From positions 1 to 34,431 of the forward strand of contig DAHVAF010000329.1 of the NCBI GenBank assembly GCA_027314765.1: a stretch of DNA of 34,431 bases, read 5' to 3'. The translations under genes and the position numbers were made by a program. The notes beneath the pieces were generated by a model, which ran no database searches, was not told where the DNA came from, and saw only the letters and a list, made by a program, of their open reading frames with translations. This DNA comes from Clostridia bacterium. Lineage in GTDB: Bacteria; Bacillota; Sulfobacillia; RBS10-35; JAJYVM01. Every line of letters starts with the position of its first letter. Position 1 is the stretch's first letter. Below are positions 28,150-34,431 of the stretch, in pieces.

Positions 28150-30647
28150 CGCCGCCGGCGGCCACCTACCGCCTGCAGCTGCGCGGTGGCCTCACGCTGG
28201 CCGGCGCCAGGGACCTGGTGCCCTACCTGGATGCCCTGGGAATCACCCACCTATATCTGTCGCCCGTCGCCGCGGCCGCGCCCGGCAGCGCCCACGGCTA
28301 TGACGTGATCGATCCGAACCGCGTCGACCCCGCCCTGGGCGGCGAGCCCGCCCTCGCCGATCTGGCCGCCGCCGCGCATGCCCGCGGCATGGGGCTGATC
28401 CTGGACATTGTCCCGAACCACATGGCGGCCACGGCGGACAACGCCTGGTGGCGGGATCTGCTGGCCGGCGGGCCGGACGCGCCGCATGCGCGCATCTTCG
28501 ACGTCGACTGGCACCCGCCGCGTCAGGACCTGGCCGGCAAGGTGCTGCTGCCCGTCCTGGGCCGCCACTACGGCGAGGCGCTCGCCGCGGGCGAGCTGCA
28601 GGTGCTGGCCGATGGGCCGTCCCTCGCGTACGCCGAGCACCGCTTCCCCCTGACGGGCGCCGACCCGGCCGAGGTGGCCGACGCCCGGTCCAGCCCCGCC
28701 GCCCTCCACCGCCTCCTCCTGCGCCAGCCGTACCGCCTCGCCTACTGGCGGAGCGGCCTGCGCGAGGTGAACTACCGCCGCTTCTTCGATGTCTCCGGCC
28801 TGGTCGGGGTGCGGGTGGAGGATCCGGACGTGTTCGCCACGACCCACGCCGGCCTGCTGCGGTGGGCAGCCGCCGGCCTGCTGGACGGGGTGCGCGTGGA
28901 TCACGTGGACGGGCTGTGGGCCCCGGCGGGCTACCTGCGGCGGCTGGCCGCGGCCCTGCCCCCGGGCATGCCCGTGTGGGTGGAGAAGGTGCTGGCTCCC
29001 GGGGAGGAGCTGCCGTCGGCCTGGGCCTGTGCGGGCACGACCGGCTACGAGTTCGCGGCCGCCGTGGACGCCCTCCTGTACGACGGCGGCGGCGCCGCCG
29101 CCCTGGACCTCCTGCATGCCCGCTGCGGCGCGCCCCGCCGCCCATACCCCGAGGTGCTGCGCGCGGCCAAGCGCGAGGTGCTGGAGGAGCTCTTCCCAGC
29201 CGAGGTTACTGCCCTCACGCGCGATCTGGCCGCTCTGGCCGCACGGGACCGCGCTGGCGCCGACCTGGGCGTCGAGGAGCTCCGCCGCGCGGTCGTGGAG
29301 CTGACCGCGCAGCTGCCCGTTTACCGCACGTACGGCGGCGGGGATGGCTGGCTGGCGGAGGCGGCCGCCGGCGCCGCCCAGACCCTGCCGGCCGCGGATG
29401 CGCCCGCCCTGGCCTTTGTGACGCGGGTGCTGGCGGGCGAGAGCCCGGACGGCGCCGATCCGGCCGCGTGGCGCGCCGCCGCCGCCCGCTGGCGCCAGCT
29501 GAGCGGCCCGGCCATGGCCAAGGGGGGCGAGGACACCGCCCTCTACCGCCACGTGCGCCTCACCGCGCTCAACGAGGTCGGCGCCGACCCCGACACGCCC
29601 GGGCTGACGGCCGAGGGCTTCCACGCCTGGTGCGCGCGCCGCCTGGCCCGCCGAGCGGGCGGGCTCAGCGCCACCTCCACCCACGACAGCAAGCGCGGCG
29701 AGGACGTGCGCGCCCGGATCCGCGTCCTGGCCGAGGTGCCCGGCCTGTGGAGCCGGCACCTCACCCGCTGGCGGGCCGCCCTGGGCGCCGCCTGGGCCGG
29801 CGTTGACGCCCGGCTGGCGCTGCTGCTCCTGCAGGCGGCCCTGGGCGCGTGGCCGCTGGACTCAAGCGAGGTCCCCGAGTTCGCCGACCGTCTCGGCGCC
29901 TATGCGCGGAAGGCGGCCCGCGAGGCCAGGCGGGAAACCTCCTGGCTACAGCCCGACGGTGCCCATGAGGCACGGGTGGCCCGCTTCGTGGAGAGCCTCT
30001 TCGCGACGCGGGAGTTCCTGGACGACTTCCTGCCGCTCCAGCGCCTGGTGGCGTATTACGGCGCCGTCAACTCGCTGGCGCAGGTGGTGCTGAAGGCTGC
30101 CTGCCCTGGGGTGCCGGACGTGTACCAGGGCTGCGAGACCTGGAGCCTGTCCCTGGTCGACCCCGACAACCGGCGGCCCGCCGACTTCCCCCGCCTGCGC
30201 CGAGCCCTGGCGGAGCTGGACGCTGCCCGGCCCGCCGCCGCCCTGTTCCGGGCCTGGCCCGACGGGCGCATCAAGCTCTGGGTCACGGCGGCCGCCCTGC
30301 GCTTCCGGCGCGCCCACAGCCACCTGTTCGCGGAGGGCGAGTACCTCCCCGTCGCCGCCGACGGCCGCCACGCCCGCCACCTCTGCTGCTTCGCCCGCCA
30401 TGCCGGCAGCGAGTGGGCCCTGGCCGTGGTGCCGCGCCTTGTGGCGCGCCTGACGGGGGCCGAGGGCACCGAGCGCGCGGAGCCGCCCACGGGCGCCATC
30501 TGGGACGACACGCGCCTGCGCCTGCCACCCGGGGCACCTGGCGTGTGGCGCAACGTGCTCACGGGTGCCACGGTGGAGAGCGCCGCCGTGGCCGACCTGC
30601 TGTCCGATCTGCCCGTGGCTCTGCTTTCCGGGGCGACTGCGCGATAG
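28146..30647 (+). CDS. treY: Malto-oligosyltrehalose synthase
   Basis: TreY (GH13_26) converts the reducing-end alpha-1,4 linkage of maltodextrin into the alpha,alpha-1,1 linkage of trehalose. The 833-residue protein starts PAATYRLQL followed by HLYLSPVAAAAPGSAHGYD, a TreY hallmark. It has NYRRFFDVSGLVGVRVED, nucleophile D252 in GVRVDHVDGLW, E280 in VWVEKVLAPGE and D514 in ATSTHDSKRGEDVRAR. The C-terminus has PGVPDVYQGCETWSLSLVDP. The start ATG 28146 overlaps the GH57 stop. It pairs functionally with TreZ upstream. A GCCAGC/GCTGGC inverted repeat (30659-30678) lies just after its stop, without a T-tract. Confidence 0.95.
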   Translation: MTPPAATYRLQLRGGLTLAGARDLVPYLDALGITHLYLSPVAAAAPGSAHGYDVIDPNRVDPALGGEPALADLAAAAHARGMGLILDIVPNHMAATADNAWWRDLLAGGPDAPHARIFDVDWHPPRQDLAGKVLLPVLGRHYGEALAAGELQVLADGPSLAYAEHRFPLTGADPAEVADARSSPAALHRLLLRQPYRLAYWRSGLREVNYRRFFDVSGLVGVRVEDPDVFATTHAGLLRWAAAGLLDGVRVDHVDGLWAPAGYLRRLAAALPPGMPVWVEKVLAPGEELPSAWACAGTTGYEFAAAVDALLYDGGGAAALDLLHARCGAPRRPYPEVLRAAKREVLEELFPAEVTALTRDLAALAARDRAGADLGVEELRRAVVELTAQLPVYRTYGGGDGWLAEAAAGAAQTLPAADAPALAFVTRVLAGESPDGADPAAWRAAAARWRQLSGPAMAKGGEDTALYRHVRLTALNEVGADPDTPGLTAEGFHAWCARRLARRAGGLSATSTHDSKRGEDVRARIRVLAEVPGLWSRHLTRWRAALGAAWAGVDARLALLLLQAALGAWPLDSSEVPEFADRLGAYARKAAREARRETSWLQPDGAHEARVARFVESLFATREFLDDFLPLQRLVAYYGAVNSLAQVVLKAACPGVPDVYQGCETWSLSLVDPDNRRPADFPRLRRALAELDAARPAAALFRAWPDGRIKLWVTAAALRFRRAHSHLFAEGEYLPVAADGRHARHLCCFARHAGSEWALAVVPRLVARLTGAEGTERAEPPTGAIWDDTRLRLPPGAPGVWRNVLTGATVESAAVADLLSDLPVALLSGATAR

Positions 30648-30701
30648 CATACGCGGAGGCCAGCGCGGCGGGGCTGGCGAATCCTGGGTGGGGGCGGTCG
30701 C

Positions 30702-31430
30702 GTGGAGGAGCCGCTGAGCGCGGCGGCACTGGTCGGGTGGGCATGGCGGCTGTACATGGCGAACTGGCGCCCCGTCCTTGCCGTGTCCTCCATCCTGGCC
30801 GTGCTCGAGTGGCTCTTCTACCTGGGGACCGTCGGCCCGAACCCGACGGCGGCCCAGGTGGCGGCCTCGTCCCCGACCGCCTTTGACTTTGGCGGCCCGC
30901 TGCTCCTGGCCGCCGGCACCTGGGGCGCCGCGACGCTCCTGAACTTCTTCGGCGGCGCCGCGGAAGAGAACGCCCCGGGGGGCGGCGGCATCTGGGCCTG
31001 CGCGCGCAGCAGCCTGCCGCGGACCTGGCCGGTGTTCGTCACCGTGCTGACGGCCACGCTGGCGGGCATCCTCGGCTGCGCGCTGCTCGTGGTCCCCGGC
31101 ATCTACATCCTGACGCGGTGGAGCGTGGCCCCCGTGGTCGCCGCCGCGGAAGGGAAGCGCGTCACGGCGGCGCTTGGCCGGAGCTCTGCCCTGACGGCCG
31201 GGCACTTCGGGCACGTCCTCGGCACCGTCCTGCTCGCGCTGGTCCTGATCGCGGCCGCGATCTTCTCCGTCGGCGATCTCGGCGGCGTCATCCTCACGGC
31301 CGCCGGGCTGCGCAACCCCGTGGGCCTGCTGCTCTGGGGACAGCTGGTGGCCTCGGCCGCCAACCCGTGGCTGCTGGCCACGCTCGTCGTGCTGCGCGAC
31401 GACCTGGAGCTCCGCGCGGCGGCTTCCTGA
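30702..31430 (+). CDS. Multi-pass membrane protein of unknown function
   Basis: The 242-residue protein has about five or six hydrophobic segments. LLVVPGIYILTRWSVAPVVA followed by RVTAALGRSSALTAGHFGHV resembles the membrane domain seen in YciC-like and glycerophosphodiester-phosphodiesterase-associated proteins, where a VVPGI-Y-x-RW stretch precedes a helix ending in an x-RSxxLTxG word. No catalytic residues are visible. The start is GTG 30702, 54 nt after treY, in the same direction, so it may be the last gene of the operon or have its own promoter. Function is unknown. Confidence 0.8.
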   Translation: MEEPLSAAALVGWAWRLYMANWRPVLAVSSILAVLEWLFYLGTVGPNPTAAQVAASSPTAFDFGGPLLLAAGTWGAATLLNFFGGAAEENAPGGGGIWACARSSLPRTWPVFVTVLTATLAGILGCALLVVPGIYILTRWSVAPVVAAAEGKRVTAALGRSSALTAGHFGHVLGTVLLALVLIAAAIFSVGDLGGVILTAAGLRNPVGLLLWGQLVASAANPWLLATLVVLRDDLELRAAAS

Positions 31431-31433
31431 GCC

Positions 31434-32204
31434 TCAGGCCCGGGGCGTGCTGAACGGCAGCGATGCGCGGCCGGCCGATCCGCCGCCGTCGACCTTGATC
31501 ACGCTGCCCGTGATGAACGCCGCCTCATCCGAGCACGCGAAGACCACCGCGGCCGCCGTGTCCTCGGCCCGCGCCGCCCGCCCCAGGGGGTTGCCCGCGA
31601 TGAGCGTCCGTGTGTACTCGTCCGAGAGCGGGCTCACCTCCGAGCCGAGGGTCAGCCCGGGCGAGACGGACACCGCGCGGATGCCGTGGCGCCCCAGCTC
31701 GATGGCCAGGCTGCGCGTCACGCTGGCCAGGGCCGCCTTGGAGGCGGAGTAGTGGGCCGAGCCCGGGCGCGCGCTGTCCCCGGCTCCCGACGTCATGTTG
31801 ACGATCACGCCGCCGCCGCCCTGCGCCACCATGGCCCGCCCCGCCGCCCGCGCCAGCCGGAAGGGGCCGTTGAGGTTGGTGTCGATGACGCGGTCCCACT
31901 CCTCGTCCGGCAGGTCCAGCAGGGGCGTGTTGGGGTAAAGGCCCGCGTTGTTGATGAGGATGTCGATCCCGCCGAAGGCAGCGCGCGCCGCCTCGACGAT
32001 GCCCTCCGCGGTGCCCGGCGCCCGGAGGTCGGCCACGTGCACCACCGCCGCCGACTCCAGCCCCTGCAGCGTCCGCTGCGCCGCCTCGGCCCGCACGTCC
32101 ACCAGGCAGACCCGCGCCCCCTCCGCCACGAACGCGCGGGCGATCGCCGCCCCGATGACACCGCCCGCGCCCGTGACCACGGCCCGGCGTCCCTGCAGCC
32201 GCAT
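31434..32204 (-). CDS. Short-chain dehydrogenase/reductase (FabG-like)
   Basis: The 256-residue protein is a classical SDR. It has the NAD(P)-binding loop VVTGAGGVIGAAIA (residues about 9-22), LVDVRAEAA after the second strand (Asp suggests NAD preference), INNAG, and the active-site SAHYSASKAAL with Tyr-x3-Lys. The C-terminus is AAFITGSVIKVDGGGSAG, typical of 3-oxoacyl-ACP reductase-like members. The substrate cannot be deduced. The start is ATG 32204, with GGGAGGGG at 32211-32218 on the complementary side. It is convergent with the membrane-protein gene (3-nt gap) and divergent from the DUF255 gene. Confidence 0.92.
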   Translation of the reverse strand: MRLQGRRAVVTGAGGVIGAAIARAFVAEGARVCLVDVRAEAAQRTLQGLESAAVVHVADLRAPGTAEGIVEAARAAFGGIDILINNAGLYPNTPLLDLPDEEWDRVIDTNLNGPFRLARAAGRAMVAQGGGGVIVNMTSGAGDSARPGSAHYSASKAALASVTRSLAIELGRHGIRAVSVSPGLTLGSEVSPLSDEYTRTLIAGNPLGRAARAEDTAAAVVFACSDEAAFITGSVIKVDGGGSAGRASLPFSTPRA

Positions 32205-32414
32205 CCCGATCCCCTCCCGATGGGCCGTCGACTTCGACCCCGCCGTGGGGCGACCCTCTCCCGGCCTGCGGCGCCGCACGCCGCCAGGCCTCGCGCACGG
32301 CCCCCGGCAGCTCCAAGCGGCTGCGCGAGGTCTGCGCTCAACTGTGGGGCAGTCTTCCTTCCCACTTCCCCGCCGGGGTGAAAGAGTTGGCGTCCCGAAC
32401 GGTAGGATGTACCC

Positions 32415-34352
32415 ATGGCCAACCACCTCGCTGCCGAGCGCAGCCCCTACCTCCTGCAACACGCGGGCAACCCCGTCGACTGGTACCCGTGGGGCCCCGA
32501 GGCCCTCGGCCGCGCCCGCGCCGAGGACCGCCCCGTGCTGCTCTCCATCGGCTACGCGGCCTGCCACTGGTGCCACGTCATGGCGCACGAGTGCTTCGAG
32601 GACCCGGCGATCGCCGCGCAGATGAACGCCGGCTTTGTGAACGTGAAGGTGGACCGCGAGGAGCGCCCCGACCTCGACGCCATCTACCAGACGGTGTGCC
32701 AGATGACGGGCCGCGGCGGCGGCTGGCCCCTGACGATCTTCCTCACGCCGGAGCTGCGCCCGTTCTTCGTCGGCACGTACTTCCCGCCCGAGCCGCGCCA
32801 CGGGCTGCCGGCCCTGCCCCAGGTGCTGGCCGCGGTGCGGCAGGCCTGGGAGGACCGCCGCGCCGAGGTGGAGCGCGTGGCGGCGCAGTGGACCGAGGCG
32901 CTGGCCCAGGCAGAGGATTTGGGGGGCGGCGCGTCCGCGCCGCCCTCCATCATCGCCAACAGCACGGCCGAGGCGGCCAAGCGGCTGCTCGCCAACGCCG
33001 ACCCCGCCCACGGGGGCTTTGGCCGCGCGCCCAAGTTCCCCAACCCCGAGGGGCTGGAGCTGCTGCTGCGCGCCGGCGGGGAGCCCCGCGCCCACGCCCT
33101 GCTCACCCTGGTCCGCATGGCCGAGGGCGGCATCTACGACCAGCTGGGCGGCGGCTTTCACCGGTACAGCGTGGACGAGGCGTGGCGCGTCCCGCACTTC
33201 GAGAAGATGCTCTACGACAACGCCCTGCTGCCCCCGCTCTACCTCGCCGCCTACCAGCTCACGCAGGAGGGCCTCTTCGCGCGCGTGGCCCGCGAGACGT
33301 GCGCCTTCCTGCTGCGCGAGCTGGCGGCGCCGGACGGCGGCTTCTACGGGACCCTGGACGCTGACAGCGAGGGCGGCGAGGGCAGCTTCTACGTCTGGAC
33401 TGCCGAGGAGATGCGCGCGGCCGGTGGCGAGGAGGCGCTGCGCCGCTTCGGGGTCACCCCGGAGGGCAACTTCGAGGGCGGCGCCACGGTGCTGCGCGCC
33501 GTCGAGGAGGCGCCGGACGAGCTGAAGCGCAGGCTTCTGGCCGTCCGGGGGCTTCGCTCCCGGCCGGCCCGCGACGAGAAGATCCTGACGGGCTGGAACG
33601 GCCTCGCGATCGGCGCCCTGGCCCAGGCCGGCCGCATCCTGGGGGAGGACGCCTTCACCGAGGCCGCGACGCGCGCGGCCGCGTTCCTCCGGGCGGGGCT
33701 GGCCGCGGGCGAGGACGGCCTGCTGCACGTGCACGGCCGGCCCATCGCCGGCTTCCTCCAGGACTACGCCTACCTGACGGGCGTCCTGATCGACCTGTAC
33801 GAGGCCACGTTCGACGGCACCTGGATGCGGTGGGCCATGGCCCTGGCCCGCGGCGCCGTGGCCCGCTTCGAGTCGGACGGCGCCTTCTACCAGACCGAGG
33901 CCGGCCTGAGCGACCTGATCCACCGCCCCCGCGATCTGCTGGATGCGGGCACGCCGTCGGGCGAGAGCGCGATGGTGCGGGCCCTGCTGCGCCTGGCGCC
34001 CTGGACAGGCGATGACGCCACCGCGGGCAAGATCCTGGATGCGCGCCTCGCGGCGGCTGCAGCCCAGCCGTGGGGGCAGGCCTCGCTGCTCTGCGCCGCC
34101 GACTTCGCGCCGCTGGAGGTCGCGCTGGCGGGCCAGCCGCCGGCCGAGTGGCTGCGCCGCCTGGCGGCGCGGTACCTGCCCAACCTGGTGCTCTCGCGGA
34201 TTGACCCCGCCTGGCCGGAGCCCGTCCCTCCCCTCTGGGAGGGAAAGGCCCCGTCCGTGGGTGGCCGCCCGCGTGCGTGGGTGTGCCGCGACTTCACGTG
34301 CTCGCTGCCGCTGACCAGTTGGGACGAGGTGGCTGCCGCCCTGGGCGGCTAG
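32415..34352 (+). CDS. DUF255/thioredoxin-like protein (YyaL, SSP411 family)
   Basis: The 645-residue protein starts [20 protein letters not shown] followed by DWYPWG, the family signature. Residues about 1-160 are a thioredoxin-like domain with AACHWCHVM (CxxC) and [17 protein letters not shown] (cis-Pro region). The remainder is an alpha/alpha barrel of the N-acylglucosamine-epimerase/six-hairpin type, with [20 protein letters not shown] and [18 protein letters not shown]. The length is slightly below the usual 670-690. No signal peptide is seen. The biochemical function of this family is not settled. The ATG at 32415 has TAGGATG upstream, in a 210-bp divergent spacer where I see no convincing promoter pair. 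Confidence 0.93.
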   Translation: MANHLAAERSPYLLQHAGNPVDWYPWGPEALGRARAEDRPVLLSIGYAACHWCHVMAHECFEDPAIAAQMNAGFVNVKVDREERPDLDAIYQTVCQMTGRGGGWPLTIFLTPELRPFFVGTYFPPEPRHGLPALPQVLAAVRQAWEDRRAEVERVAAQWTEALAQAEDLGGGASAPPSIIANSTAEAAKRLLANADPAHGGFGRAPKFPNPEGLELLLRAGGEPRAHALLTLVRMAEGGIYDQLGGGFHRYSVDEAWRVPHFEKMLYDNALLPPLYLAAYQLTQEGLFARVARETCAFLLRELAAPDGGFYGTLDADSEGGEGSFYVWTAEEMRAAGGEEALRRFGVTPEGNFEGGATVLRAVEEAPDELKRRLLAVRGLRSRPARDEKILTGWNGLAIGALAQAGRILGEDAFTEAATRAAAFLRAGLAAGEDGLLHVHGRPIAGFLQDYAYLTGVLIDLYEATFDGTWMRWAMALARGAVARFESDGAFYQTEAGLSDLIHRPRDLLDAGTPSGESAMVRALLRLAPWTGDDATAGKILDARLAAAAAQPWGQASLLCAADFAPLEVALAGQPPAEWLRRLAARYLPNLVLSRIDPAWPEPVPPLWEGKAPSVGGRPRAWVCRDFTCSLPLTSWDEVAAALGG

Positions 34353-34431
34353 CGAGTGAACAACGAGATGATGGCGATCAGCAGGCCCAGGACCGCGATG
34401 GCGAACGAAACCGCGGCCGGTCCCGACCAGT
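34349..34431 (-). CDS. C-terminal end of a membrane protein (partial)
   Basis: On the minus strand a frame runs in from the right edge and ends at TAG (34349-34351). The visible 26 residues read [20 protein letters not shown] followed by ISLFTR, one membrane helix with a positively charged end. The stop overlaps the stop of the DUF255 gene tail to tail. The protein cannot be identified. Confidence 0.5.
   Translation of the reverse strand, partial: WSGPAAVSFAIAVLGLLIAIISLFTR

Noticed and set aside
30659-30678. GCCAGC/GCTGGC inverted repeat after treY as an operon terminator
   Set aside because: It has a 6-bp stem with an 8-nt loop and no following T-run; too weak to call, and the next gene follows in the same direction.

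Overview
The window comes from a bacterium with very GC-rich DNA (about 70% by eye). GTG and TTG starts are frequent and genes are packed with 4-nt stop/start overlaps. A b6-type split cytochrome b/Rieske complex, paired TrkA-like proteins, a c-di-AMP (ydaO/yuaA-type) riboswitch and a GlgE/TreS-maltokinase glucan pathway together suggest a deep-branching, possibly thermophilic, high-GC Bacillota or a neighbouring Gram-positive or Chloroflexota-like lineage. The sequence alone does not allow firmer placement.

Layout. (1) 1-90: two perfect 45-bp tandem repeats containing a hairpin, with degenerate relatives near 2968 and 5753. (2) 109-2967: four translationally coupled membrane-protein genes forming a conserved but functionally unknown cassette. 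(3) 3062-3580: a protein with an Hfq/Sm-like domain at its C-terminus. (4) 3587-4671, minus strand: two TrkA-N (RCK) potassium-transport regulatory proteins. (5) 4952-9405: a respiratory operon with cytochrome b (b6-type), a subunit IV-like protein, a Rieske protein with an unusual duplicated N-terminal segment, a membrane-anchored dihaem cytochrome c and an unknown membrane protein. A ferredoxin with four cluster motifs follows (9460-9891), then a strong hairpin. (6) 10009-11748: a class B penicillin-binding protein. (7) 12040-12172: a c-di-AMP riboswitch leading an approximately 18-kb operon, galU - GT20 (otsA-like) - an MscS C-terminal fragment - glgE - treS/maltokinase fusion - malQ - glgB - treZ - GH57 - treY (12287-30647), probably followed by a small membrane protein (30702-31430). 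(8) 31434-32204, minus strand: a short-chain dehydrogenase. (9) 32415-34352: a DUF255/thioredoxin-like (YyaL-type) protein. (10) 34349-34431, minus strand: the C-terminus of a membrane protein cut by the window edge.

How the genes fit together. The large operon encodes both directions of trehalose/alpha-glucan interconversion. TreS-maltokinase, GlgE and GlgB can turn trehalose into branched alpha-glucan, while TreY and TreZ release trehalose from glucan. MalQ and the GH57 enzyme can remodel the chains. GalU supplies UDP-glucose to the GT20 synthase. Placing this behind a c-di-AMP riboswitch suggests that compatible-solute/storage-glucan balance is under the nucleotide that also governs potassium homeostasis. 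The TrkA pair and the MscS-derived fragment in the same window fit an osmotic theme. The most interesting leads are this riboswitch-operon pairing, the in-frame orphan MscS domain, the uncharacterised four-gene membrane cassette and the inverted-architecture Hfq-like protein.
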